From contig NZ_JAIQZF010000001.1 in the NCBI RefSeq assembly GCF_020164585.1, positions 248,001-312,000 on the forward strand: a DNA stretch of 64,000 nt, written 5' to 3'. A program made the position numbers and the translations under genes. How positions within the stretch are numbered: position 1 is the stretch's first letter; every line of letters starts with the position of its first letter. Below the pieces are notes generated by a model. That model was not told where the DNA came from, made no database searches, and worked only from the letters and a program-made list of their open reading frames with translations. The DNA comes from Psychroflexus curvus (GTDB taxonomy: Bacteria; Bacteroidota; Bacteroidia; Flavobacteriales; Flavobacteriaceae). Shown here piece by piece: positions 17,604 to 30,362 of this stretch.

Positions 17604-19485
17604 TTTGTTTTAAATTTGGATTAATTGAAAGTAAGTCGTTTGGAATAGGGAATAAGCTTCTGAATTCAGGTACTGAAACCCCGTTCTGAACATCGCCTTT
17701 AAATGGCCATAAGTAAGTATCTGTTGTGAAAAGATCGTACCTGATTAAATCTGTTCTTCGCTGTCCTTCCCAGTAAAGTTCTCTTGAGCGTTCGTCTAAA
17801 ATAAATTCCAGTGTTAAATCTGCCGCTGTAATGTTAGCACTGCTATTGCCATAAGCTCTTTCTCTAATTTCGTTTATCAGATTGACAGCAGTAGCTTGAT
17901 TTCCGTTACCTCCCCGAAGTGTCGCTTCAGCATAGTTAAGGTAGATTTCAGGAAGTCTTATGACCGGGTAGTCCGTATCGACGAAGTTACCAGTATTGTC
18001 ACTTCCCTGGTTGCCATTAGAATCAATGTTTTTGAATTTAGTAACAGCAAAACCCTGCTCAAATGGAGGGATATCTTCAATCTCCAACGTTTGACCATCG
18101 GTATAAAACATCGCTCTTGCATCAGGTAAATCATTATAAATTGATTCAAGCGAATAAGTGTTGTTAGCCAAATCCAAAGTGATTAAATATCTGCCAGCAT
18201 CAACGCTTATGTTACCGCCATTTAATTCAGCTACACCTTCATAGCCACCATAATTGACAGCCCAGTCATTATCTCTTCTGAATTTCATTTCACCATCAGT
18301 TAAAGTGACAAATAATTGGTAAACATCTGTCCCAACTTCATACATGTCAGTGTCAGGAGCGCTCCAGTCATTTGGCGTAGCATCTCCAATAATGGCCCAG
18401 TTTGATGAAGTAGTAAAAGAGTTGTTAAGGGCTTCATCAGAAACATCAAATTTATTGACTAGTGATTTGGTAGTCCTTAAACCAGCCCAGCCTGAATTTA
18501 CTCCGTACTCTCTAGCATCCATATTACCACCAATAGAAGCATGAGTTAAAAAGGTTGTGCCACCATAGGTTTGAGATTGTAAACCATCAAAATTAAGTGT
18601 GAAAATAAATTCATTTTGAGCACCGTTTACATTGTTGTCTGCTAAAAATAATTCATCATAAGCAGACCCGTTTCCATTCGCATCGTTTGTATTGATGGAG
18701 TAAGTGGAGTTGATCACTTTTTCAGAAAACTCAACAGCTTCGTTGTAACGAGCTTCACCCTTAAACACTTCAGCATTAAGGTATAATTTAGATAATAGTG
18801 CCCAGGCAGCAACTTGATCTACACGTCCGTATTCGTTTGAGCCATCTGCAGCAAGGGTATTTTGAATATCAAGTAGTTCCTGTTCAATAAAATCAAAAAT
18901 CTCAGATCTGTTAGCTTGTTCTGGCAGTTCAGTTGAAATTTCAGTGGAAAGTGGAACATTACCATATAAATCCATCAGGTTATAGTATGCAAAAGCTCTC
19001 AGGAATCGTGCTTCGGCAATGTACTGTTCCACAACCGGATCTGTAAGCAAGACCGCATTACCAATAAATGAATTAGTAAATGAAACCTCTTGTGCTAAAC
19101 GGTAGTACATGGCTTCAGTAAAATCATTACCTGAAGACCAGGACATTCCGTGTAAATCTGGTAACCCGGGATCGCCCCAGCCTACAACAGCATGATCTGT
19201 TGTTAACTCGTTAAGGTTATACAGCATTCTGGTGTATTGTGAAAAACCTTCATCTATTCCAGAAATATCTGGTTGTCCTGCTGGTCCTTGCTGCCCTGTT
19301 AAAGCTAAACTAGAATATAATTTAGCAAGAGCACCTTTTGCCTGATTTGCATCTGCAAATACATCTTGTTCAGTTACAGAATCTGGATCTATTGGTGTTT
19401 GGTCTAATTCATCGTGACAAGACATAACCAATAGTGCAGATAATGCAATAAAACTTAATTTTAAATTCGTTTTTTTCATTTTCAT
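17590..19485 (-). CDS. SusD/RagB-family nutrient-binding lipoprotein with an inserted SusE/F-type module
   Basis: A 631-residue lipoprotein (lipobox LLVMSC, Cys23; the start could also be Met3). SusD hallmarks are the TPR-like helices with FLRAFAYYNLMDLYGNVPL at about 162-180, and the C-terminal EIYLNYAEATLRGG and LDERSRELYWEGQRRTDLIRYD. The protein is about 90 residues longer than typical because residues about 363-448 are a complete SusE/F-like module. The SusD fold resumes after it (DARAMFYTDG). SusD caps the SusC channel and captures oligosaccharide; the extra module probably adds an alpha-glucan site. It lies just downstream of susC (5 bp). Confidence 0.93.
   Translation of the reverse strand: MKMKKTNLKLSFIALSALLVMSCHDELDQTPIDPDSVTEQDVFADANQAKGALAKLYSSLALTGQQGPAGQPDISGIDEGFSQYTRMLYNLNELTTDHAVVGWGDPGLPDLHGMSWSSGNDFTEAMYYRLAQEVSFTNSFIGNAVLLTDPVVEQYIAEARFLRAFAYYNLMDLYGNVPLSTEISTELPEQANRSEIFDFIEQELLDIQNTLAADGSNEYGRVDQVAAWALLSKLYLNAEVFKGEARYNEAVEFSEKVINSTYSINTNDANGNGSAYDELFLADNNVNGAQNEFIFTLNFDGLQSQTYGGTTFLTHASIGGNMDAREYGVNSGWAGLRTTKSLVNKFDVSDEALNNSFTTSSNWAIIGDATPNDWSAPDTDMYEVGTDVYQLFVTLTDGEMKFRRDNDWAVNYGGYEGVAELNGGNISVDAGRYLITLDLANNTYSLESIYNDLPDARAMFYTDGQTLEIEDIPPFEQGFAVTKFKNIDSNGNQGSDNTGNFVDTDYPVIRLPEIYLNYAEATLRGGNGNQATAVNLINEIRERAYGNSSANITAADLTLEFILDERSRELYWEGQRRTDLIRYDLFTTDTYLWPFKGDVQNGVSVPEFRSLFPIPNDLLSINPNLKQNEGY
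18142..18399 (-). other. SusE/F-type carbohydrate-binding module embedded in SusD
   Basis: Residues about 363-448 of the SusD protein read WAIIGDATPNDWSAPD, then LTDGEMKFRRDNDWAVNYGG, ELNGGNISVDAGRYLITLDL and NNTYSLE. Module 1 of the SusE/F-like protein has GEMKFRENNDWAVNYGDD, and module 2 has AGHYIITLDLNNLTYELE. The insert is in frame and bounded by SusD sequence on both sides. This is direct sequence evidence of module sharing between adjacent genes. Confidence 0.9.
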
Positions 19486-19490
19486 TTTTT

Positions 19491-22409
19491 TTAAAAGTCT
19501 ACATTAACTCCAATCACTAATGTTCTTGGTCTCGGATAGAAATTATTATCAATTCCTCCTGAAATTTCAGGATCTATACCGTCATAATCAGTAACTATCA
19601 AAGCATTTTGTAAAGATCCGTATACTCTGAAATTCGTATTTTTTGATACACTATCAAAATTATAACCTAAGGTGATATTATCAATTCTGAAAAATGAGGC
19701 TTCTTGAACATAATAATCACTCAGCAAGTTTTGTTCAGTAATGTTGTTAAAACCAGTGTTGAAATAATCAGAATGTAAGTTAGAAAGGATTTGATTATCG
19801 GTAGCTCGTCTTCGGTAGCCATTGGCAGATGCTACGTTATCGTAGGCATAATTTCCAAGACTTGCTCTGGATTGAACCGATAAATCCCAATTCTTATAAC
19901 TTAAATTAGTGTTGAATCCCATCAAAATATCTCCATAAGGATCTTCCTTTATGTATCTATCATCATTATTAATGATTCCATCATTGTTTCTGTCCACGAA
20001 AACGCCTTCTATAGGACTACCACTAGCATCGTAAACCTGTTCGTAAACGTAAAAACTAAACGGCGTTTCACCTTCCTGATGTATCTGAACTGTGTTGCCT
20101 GTTCCACCGCTTATACCCCCTACATTTTGTAAATCCGGAAGCCTTGTGATCTCGTTATCATTTAATGAAATATTGTAGTTGATATTCCATTCAAAATTAT
20201 CGGTTTCTATGGGCTTTAAGTTTAAGGTGAATTCTAAACCTCTATTTACCATATCACCAATATTCGCATCGATTCGGTTACCAAAATTGGTAAATGGATC
20301 TACAAGTGTAAATGCTATCAAATCCTTAGTTTCACGCCTGTAGGCATTTATCGATCCAGATACTCTATTGTCTAACATAGCGTAGTCAAGACCTAAATTA
20401 ATTGTAGAACCAACTTCCCATTTTAAATTTGGATTCACTGGCTCTGGTCTAAAGGTTTGTAAAAAGGCATTCCCAAACTGATAATTTGCGGTTTGCTGAC
20501 TGGAAACATAACGCGTTAAAAAGCGATAATCACCTAAACCATTTACATTTCCGACTTCACCATAACCGGCTCTAAGCTTTAATTGATTAAACAAACTAGA
20601 ATCCTCTAGAAAGTCTTCATTGTGTATATTCCAGGCTGCCGAAAATGAAGGGAAATACCCCCAGCGATCGTCTGGATTCAATTTTGAGGAAGCATCAGCT
20701 CTTAAGGTAGCTGTTACTAAATATCTTTTGTCAAAATTATAATTGAAACGACCGAAATAGGATAGCAGTACACTTTTAGATTTATCTATAAATTCAGATT
20801 CCAGCCCCTGTTCTTCTCTCTCACTATCATAGCTAAAGTTATCAAATTCAAATTCCTGGTAGGAGTAACCAGCTGTAGCATCAATAGTGTGCTTATCACT
20901 TAAAGTGGCGTTGTAGTTAAGGTAAGCATCAAATAATTTATTGGTTTGAGTCTGGCTAAATTCTGTTCTAGCTCCGGTTTGGAGTCCGGTACCCGGAGCA
21001 TCCGTTGTAGGAATATCACTTGATGTAATTCGTCTACCATTACTATTAGATTCGTCAAAAGCAACGTTTACTGTAGCTGTGAGCTCATCCGTTAAGCTAT
21101 AGTCTGCTTTTAAATTAGTAATTATTCGTCTAACCTCAGAAGTGTCATCAATCAGGTCTAATAGAGCAACTGGGTTTGTTGTTGCTAAACCGCGCTGACG
21201 GTCACCATCTAACCATGTATAATAGCCTGCAAAGGGTGAGTTTTCGTCATATACGGGTTGTGTTGGATCGAATGCGACTGCCGCACCAATAGCGCCACGA
21301 TCTGCAAATGTATTCTCAACATAAGAACCTCTGGCATTAAAGGTTAAGGTTAATTTGTCATTTAAAAATGTAGGTGTTAGGTTTAAAGCACCTGTAATTC
21401 TTGAGAAATTGTCTCCTTTTAAAATACCATTTTGATCTGAATAGCCCAAAGAAACACGCATTGGTACACCATAGGCATTACCTAAGGCACTAGTGTTAAA
21501 TTCGCCACCAACCACTCGGTCAGCATAAATTTGATCTTGCCAGTCTGTGTTAGCATCTCCTAATCTTGCTATTTGATCCTCAGTTCCAGTAGTTTGAACT
21601 AAGTTTCTGAATTCTGAAGCGCCCAATACATCAATGGTTTTAATTGTGTTTCTAATTGTTCTGTTAAATGACGTATTGAAGCGAAACTCATTGGTGTCTT
21701 TCCCTTTTTTTGTTGTGATTTGGATAACACCATTGGCAGCACGCGACCCATAAATAGCTGTTGCGGATGCGTCTTTAAGAACGGTTATGCTGGCAATATC
21801 ATTTGGATTGATAATATTAAGTGGATTTCGAGATCCGCCAACACCACCATTATCTATCGGAACACCATCAATGACATATAATGGATCGCTCGCTAAAGAC
21901 AACGAGCCTAAGCCTCTGATTGTGATGCTCTGACCGTCTCCTGGAGAACCAGATGCAGATGTGACGTTTACTCCGGCAATTTTACCAGTAATTAATTCCT
22001 GTGCTGAATTAATTGGTCCTTTATTGAAGTCCTTTGAATTTACTAAATCTACTGCTCCAGTCAAATCTTCTTTTTTAGCAGTACCGTAACCGACGACAAC
22101 GACTTCACTTAAGGCTTCGGAATCTACGACAAGACTAACATCGATAGTAGTAGTGTTACCGTTAAATTTTACTTCTTGTGTTCTATAGCCTAGATAACTG
22201 AAAGCTAAGGTTTGACCCTTTTCTAGAACGATTGAGTAATTTCCATCAAAATCGGTTGTTGTTCCTTTTGTAGTATTTTTTACTGTGATATTAACACCTG
22301 GTACTGGAATACCGGAATTGTCGACTACAGTTCCACTTACAGTGGATTGGGCAAAAACACTAATAGGCAAAAGCATAAGCAACAGACCTAAGAGTTTAAT
22401 TGTACGCAT
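19491..22409 (-). CDS. SusC/RagA-family TonB-linked outer-membrane transporter
   Basis: A 972-residue protein. The signal peptide is about 1-20 (ending VFAQ). A carboxypeptidase-D-like regulatory domain (about 24-95) contains VSGTVVDNSGIPVPGVNITVK and TDFDGNYSI. The SusC signature LSEVVVVGYGT lies at about 98-110. A plug domain follows, with ITIRGLGSLSLASDPLYVIDGVPID and ASATAIYGSRAANGVIQITTK, then a 22-strand type barrel ending in VNVDF. It imports malto-oligosaccharides across the outer membrane using TonB energy, with SusD as lid. First gene of the minus-strand sus unit; a promoter and a candidate operator lie upstream (22435-22501). Confidence 0.95.
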   Translation of the reverse strand: MRTIKLLGLLLMLLPISVFAQSTVSGTVVDNSGIPVPGVNITVKNTTKGTTTDFDGNYSIVLEKGQTLAFSYLGYRTQEVKFNGNTTTIDVSLVVDSEALSEVVVVGYGTAKKEDLTGAVDLVNSKDFNKGPINSAQELITGKIAGVNVTSASGSPGDGQSITIRGLGSLSLASDPLYVIDGVPIDNGGVGGSRNPLNIINPNDIASITVLKDASATAIYGSRAANGVIQITTKKGKDTNEFRFNTSFNRTIRNTIKTIDVLGASEFRNLVQTTGTEDQIARLGDANTDWQDQIYADRVVGGEFNTSALGNAYGVPMRVSLGYSDQNGILKGDNFSRITGALNLTPTFLNDKLTLTFNARGSYVENTFADRGAIGAAVAFDPTQPVYDENSPFAGYYTWLDGDRQRGLATTNPVALLDLIDDTSEVRRIITNLKADYSLTDELTATVNVAFDESNSNGRRITSSDIPTTDAPGTGLQTGARTEFSQTQTNKLFDAYLNYNATLSDKHTIDATAGYSYQEFEFDNFSYDSEREEQGLESEFIDKSKSVLLSYFGRFNYNFDKRYLVTATLRADASSKLNPDDRWGYFPSFSAAWNIHNEDFLEDSSLFNQLKLRAGYGEVGNVNGLGDYRFLTRYVSSQQTANYQFGNAFLQTFRPEPVNPNLKWEVGSTINLGLDYAMLDNRVSGSINAYRRETKDLIAFTLVDPFTNFGNRIDANIGDMVNRGLEFTLNLKPIETDNFEWNINYNISLNDNEITRLPDLQNVGGISGGTGNTVQIHQEGETPFSFYVYEQVYDASGSPIEGVFVDRNNDGIINNDDRYIKEDPYGDILMGFNTNLSYKNWDLSVQSRASLGNYAYDNVASANGYRRRATDNQILSNLHSDYFNTGFNNITEQNLLSDYYVQEASFFRIDNITLGYNFDSVSKNTNFRVYGSLQNALIVTDYDGIDPEISGGIDNNFYPRPRTLVIGVNVDF

Positions 22410-22434
22410 AGAGTATTTTTTTGTGTTAGTATTA

Positions 22435-22455
22435 GGTTATATTTTCACTTCCGAT
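22435..22455. promoter_or_regulatory. Candidate regulator-binding site upstream of susC (copy 1 of 2)
   Basis: The 21 bp at 22435-22455 match 23679-23699 at 18 positions without gaps, and all three differences are transitions (shared core TATATTTT.ACTTCC.AT). The copy lies just downstream of the predicted susC transcription start. The two copies flank the lacI-type gene, one in front of each polysaccharide operon. Binding by the LacI-type protein is inference. Confidence 0.5.
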
Positions 22456-22471
22456 GTTAAAACTAAATAAA

Positions 22472-22501
22472 CAAATTTCAACTGCCTTAATTATCTTACA
22501 A
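22472..22501 (-). promoter_or_regulatory. Probable susC promoter (Bacteroidota type)
   Basis: On the minus strand TTG (22501-22499), a 19-bp spacer and GAAATTTG (22479-22472) match the TTG-N17-23-TAnnTTTG pattern at all fixed -7 positions except the first. The spacing equals that of the promoter at 23639-23668. It lies about 63 bp upstream of the susC start codon. Confidence 0.5.
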
Positions 22502-22600
22502 CTACAACGATTTCGTGTTGATAACTTTTATTTTTTTAATTTTAAGTGGTAATTATTGAAGAATTCTTTATTTTGTATTCATAAAATTAGATTTTCAAAA

Positions 22601-23644
22601 ATGAAGCAAAAACCAACTTTAAAAGTTATTGCAAAAGAACTCGATGTTTCTGTGTCTACAGTGTCAAAAGCTTTGAGAGATAGCAAGGAAATAGGAGAGG
22701 AGACCAAAAATAAGGTTAAGGCATTTGCAAAGCTTTATAATTACAAACCCAATAATATTGCCCTGAGTTTAAAAAACAAGAAAACCAAAACTCTAGGAGT
22801 TATCATACCAGAAATCGTTCATCATTTTTTTACCACTGTGATTTCGGGTATAGAAAATTATGCAAACGAAAAAGGCTATAATGTAATTGTTGGTTTATCC
22901 AATGAATCTTTCAAAAAAGAAGTGATTAACCTTGAGATGTTAGCCAACGGAAGTATAGACGGTTTTATCATTTCAGTGGCAAAAGAAACCCTATCTGCAA
23001 AAGACTACCATCATTTGTACGAAACCATTGACCAGGGTATACCAATTGTTATGTTTGATAGAGTTATCGATGAAATTGAATGTGATAAAGTGATTGTTGA
23101 TGACATAAAAACTTCAGAAAAAGCTGTTCAAAAGCTTTTAAATAGTGGTTGTAAACATATCGGAATCATCAGCACCAAAGATTATGTGAGTGTTGGACGA
23201 CTTAGAACTGAAGGATATATAAACGCCTTAAAATCAAATGGCATTGATGTCGATAAAAATTTAATACTAAAAATCGATGATAAATTTAATTCTGATGATA
23301 ATTTAGAATTTCTTGAACAACAAATCTTTGACTATTTTGAAAGCAATGATGTAGATGGTCTTTTTGCTGTAAATGAACTTTATGCCATCACTGCGATGAA
23401 AGTAGCAAGACAGAAAGGATTAAGTATTCCAAATGATCTTCAAATCATAGGGTTTACAGATGGTGTGTTGTCTAAACACGCTTTTCCACCACTGACTACA
23501 ATAAGCCAGCATGGCTTTGAAATGGGTGAAGAAGCAGCAAAATTACTGATTGAAAGGCTAGAGAACACAGACGATGATGAAGAAGCTTTTAAAACTACTG
23601 TTGTAAAAACGGATATCATTGAGAGAGAAACTACAAAATTGTAG
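22601..23644 (+). CDS. LacI-family transcriptional regulator of the alpha-glucan locus
   Basis: The preferred start is the ATG at 22601 (MKQKPTLKVIAKELDVS), giving 347 residues. An upstream in-frame ATG at 22556 would add 15 residues that do not belong to the family. The HTH is at about 6-27 (LKVIAKELDVSVSTVSKALRD) and the hinge helix near 50-58 (NNIALSLKN). A periplasmic-binding-protein-like sensor domain spans about 62-345. LacI proteins respond to sugars and here would sense maltose or another alpha-glucan product. The gene sits between the divergent sus unit and the import/phosphorolysis operon, with a repeated 21-bp motif at both promoters. That makes it the obvious local regulator, in place of the SusR type known from Bacteroides. 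Confidence 0.9.
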   Translation: MKQKPTLKVIAKELDVSVSTVSKALRDSKEIGEETKNKVKAFAKLYNYKPNNIALSLKNKKTKTLGVIIPEIVHHFFTTVISGIENYANEKGYNVIVGLSNESFKKEVINLEMLANGSIDGFIISVAKETLSAKDYHHLYETIDQGIPIVMFDRVIDEIECDKVIVDDIKTSEKAVQKLLNSGCKHIGIISTKDYVSVGRLRTEGYINALKSNGIDVDKNLILKIDDKFNSDDNLEFLEQQIFDYFESNDVDGLFAVNELYAITAMKVARQKGLSIPNDLQIIGFTDGVLSKHAFPPLTTISQHGFEMGEEAAKLLIERLENTDDDEEAFKTTVVKTDIIERETTKL

Positions 23645-23668
23645 AACATAAAAATTTAAATATATTTG
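23639..23668 (+). promoter_or_regulatory. Probable promoter of the transporter-maltose phosphorylase operon
   Basis: TTG at 23639-23641, a 19-bp spacer and TATATTTG at 23661-23668 give an exact match to the Bacteroidota housekeeping pattern (TTG-N17-23-TAnnTTTG). The -33 element overlaps the last codons of the lacI-type gene. The candidate operator begins 11 bp downstream. Confidence 0.65.
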
Positions 23669-23678
23669 CAATTAACAA

Positions 23679-23699
23679 GGCTATATTTTTACTTCCAAT
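23679..23699. promoter_or_regulatory. Candidate regulator-binding site upstream of the transporter operon (copy 2 of 2)
   Basis: The site matches 22435-22455 at 18 of 21 bases. It sits just downstream of the predicted transcription start, where a bound repressor would block elongation or escape. Relative to transcription it points the opposite way from copy 1. Confidence 0.5.
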
Positions 23700-23752
23700 A
23701 GATAGGCTTTGTTACACATAAAGTTTATCGTTTTAATTTAAAATTAAACGAT

Positions 23753-25264
23753 ATGCAAAAGCGAAAGCTAAGTTTTTGGGAAATCTGGAACATGAGTTTC
23801 GGGTTTCTTGGCATTCAATTTGGATTTGCTCTTCAAAACGCAAACACTTCCAGAATTTTTGAAACTCTTGGTGCCGATGTTGAAGACATCCCTATATTAT
23901 GGATAGCTGCCCCGGTTACAGGATTGGTCGTGCAACCCATCATTGGTTATTTTAGTGATAAGACCTGGACCAGACTAGGTCGAAGGAAACCTTATTTTTT
24001 GGTAGGAGCAATCTTAGCTTCAATTGCTTTATTCTTTATGCCAAATTCACCTGAGCTATGGGTAGCTGCCGGAATGCTCTGGATCATGGATGCTTCTATC
24101 AACGTTTCTATGGAACCTTTCAGAGCTTTTGTAGGAGATAATTTACCCGAAGAACAGCGGACCCTTGGCTTTTCAATGCAAAGTTTTTTTATCGGTATCG
24201 GAGCAGTAGTGGGATCTGCTTTACCTTACGTACTTACAAATTGGATTGGAATCGATAATACAGCTCCTGCCGGCGAAATCCCCGACTCCGTAAAATGGTC
24301 GTTTTATGTAGGTGGCGTTATTTTCTTTTTGGCTGTCCTGTGGACGGTGCTATTCTCAAAAGAATACTCACCCGAAGAATTAGAGGCATTTGAAGAAAAT
24401 CGCGATGCACAGAAAGTAGAACCTAAAACAGAAAAGGAAATCAATCAAAATATTTCAACTCAGAAAAAGTCGGGTTGGATAATGATTTTAATTGGAACAT
24501 TGGTTTCTTATTTAATTTATACTAACGGACTTACGAAAGAGCTCTATATTTTATTTATAGGTCTTATTTTTGTAGGCGTTTTATTCTTAATAGTATCTGA
24601 GTTAAGAAAAAAACGAATAACTAATGGGTTTACCATTATAGTGTCAGATCTTTTGAACATGCCAAAAACCATGAAGCAGTTGGCCTGGGTTCAGTTTTTC
24701 TCATGGTTTGCCTTATTTTCCATGTGGATTTATACGACTCAGGCCGTTACCGGGCATGTGTTTGATACTCGTGATACCACTTCACAACTGTACAATGATG
24801 CAGCAGACTGGGTAACGGTAATGTTTACTGTTTACAATGGTGTTGCTGCTTTAGTTGCCTTCGCATTACCGGTATTAGCAAAGCGAACAAGCAATAAGTT
24901 TACACATATGTTTGCTCTCACTTTAGGTGGCATCGGATTGATTTCTATCTACTTTGTAACGACCAAACTTGGACTTATCTTAAGTATGGTAGGAGTAGGT
25001 ATTGCATGGGCTTCAATTTTATCCATTCCGTATGCTATGCTTTCCGGATCCCTGCCGTCTTCCAAAATGGGATACTTTATGGGGGTTTTCAATTTTTTTA
25101 TTGTGATTCCACAAATTGTAGCTTCCACCATACTAGGGTTTATAGTTTCCAATTTATTTGAAAACCAACCTGTTTATGCTCTCATTATTGGTGGCTTTGC
25201 AATGATTGCTGCCGGAGTATTCACCCTAAATGTAAAAACTAACCCTAGACTAAATAAAGAATAA
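23753..25264 (+). CDS. MFS sugar transporter (GPH/SLC45-like), probable maltose/oligosaccharide importer
   Basis: A 503-residue inner-membrane protein with about 12 predicted membrane segments and a long charged central loop near 210-240. Family signs are LSFWEIWNMSFGFLGIQFGFALQN at the N-terminus, GYFSDKTWTRLGRRKPYFLVG between helices 2 and 3, and SLPSSKMGYFMGVFNFFIVIPQI near 435. Such carriers in Bacteroidota alpha-glucan loci bring maltose across the inner membrane without phosphorylation. That fits the cytoplasmic maltose phosphorylase encoded two genes downstream. It is the first gene of an operon with gaps of 3-18 bp to the next genes. Confidence 0.9.
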   Translation: MQKRKLSFWEIWNMSFGFLGIQFGFALQNANTSRIFETLGADVEDIPILWIAAPVTGLVVQPIIGYFSDKTWTRLGRRKPYFLVGAILASIALFFMPNSPELWVAAGMLWIMDASINVSMEPFRAFVGDNLPEEQRTLGFSMQSFFIGIGAVVGSALPYVLTNWIGIDNTAPAGEIPDSVKWSFYVGGVIFFLAVLWTVLFSKEYSPEELEAFEENRDAQKVEPKTEKEINQNISTQKKSGWIMILIGTLVSYLIYTNGLTKELYILFIGLIFVGVLFLIVSELRKKRITNGFTIIVSDLLNMPKTMKQLAWVQFFSWFALFSMWIYTTQAVTGHVFDTRDTTSQLYNDAADWVTVMFTVYNGVAALVAFALPVLAKRTSNKFTHMFALTLGGIGLISIYFVTTKLGLILSMVGVGIAWASILSIPYAMLSGSLPSSKMGYFMGVFNFFIVIPQIVASTILGFIVSNLFENQPVYALIIGGFAMIAAGVFTLNVKTNPRLNKE

Positions 25265-25267
25265 ATC

Positions 25268-25927
25268 ATGACAAAAGCATTTATATTCGATCTTGACGGT
25301 GTCATCGTGGATACCGCAAAATTTCATTTTTTAGCCTGGAAAAACCTAGCTGAAGCTTTAGATATCTCTTTTTCTGAAGAAGAGAATGAACAGCTTAAAG
25401 GGGTTTCTAGGTTTAATTCACTTCAGAAAATATTGGAATGGGGCCACAAAAACATTTCAAAAGAAGAGTTCAATAGACTGATGGAAAAAAAAAATGAAGA
25501 GTATTTGTCTTTTGTAGACCAGATGTCTAAAGATGACATTCTACCAGGTGTTTTGGAAACACTGAATTATTTGAAAGAAAACAATTATCCCATAGCTCTT
25601 GGCTCTGCCAGTAAAAACGCCAGACGCATTTTAAACAAGCTAGGGCTCAATTCTTATTTTGACCATATCGTTGATGGTAACGAAGTTTCCAAAGCAAAAC
25701 CAGACCCTGAAGTATTTCTGAAAGGATGTAAGCTTTTGGGTGTTGCCCCCCAGCAAGCTATAGTTTTTGAAGATTCTCAGGCGGGAATTAAGGCGGCAAA
25801 TACAGCTCATATGATTAGTGTCGGTATAGGTGACAAATCTGTGCTTGGAGAAGCTGACTTTAACTTTGAGGGGTTCTCAGAAATCAATGAGAAAACCTTA
25901 AAGACCCTAATCAATTTCAAGAAATAA
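25268..25927 (+). CDS. pgmB: Beta-phosphoglucomutase
   Basis: A 219-residue HAD-superfamily protein. Motif I DLDGVIVDT with the phospho-accepting aspartate is at about 8-16, a helical cap near 17-90, motif II as GSASKN at about 116-121, motif III K145-region (SKAKPDPEVF), and motif IV FEDSQAGIKAA near 166-176. It interconverts beta-glucose-1-phosphate and glucose-6-phosphate. It sits 3 bp after the transporter gene and 18 bp before the maltose phosphorylase that makes its substrate, which fixes the function well. Confidence 0.95.
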   Translation: MTKAFIFDLDGVIVDTAKFHFLAWKNLAEALDISFSEEENEQLKGVSRFNSLQKILEWGHKNISKEEFNRLMEKKNEEYLSFVDQMSKDDILPGVLETLNYLKENNYPIALGSASKNARRILNKLGLNSYFDHIVDGNEVSKAKPDPEVFLKGCKLLGVAPQQAIVFEDSQAGIKAANTAHMISVGIGDKSVLGEADFNFEGFSEINEKTLKTLINFKK

Positions 25928-25945
25928 AAAATAAAAATTATAACA

Positions 25946-30353
<4,408 letters not shown>

Positions 30354-30362
30354 AATCAAATT

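Noticed and set aside
22505-22520. Partial symmetry CAACGATTTCGTGTTG as a LacI operator
   Set aside because: Only the outer four bases and a short inner ACGA/TCGT pair; weaker than the repeated 21-bp motif.
22556-22600. Upstream in-frame ATG that would extend the LacI-type regulator by 15 residues
   Set aside because: The extension is not HTH-like, and the normal LacI N-terminus begins at the ATG at 22601.
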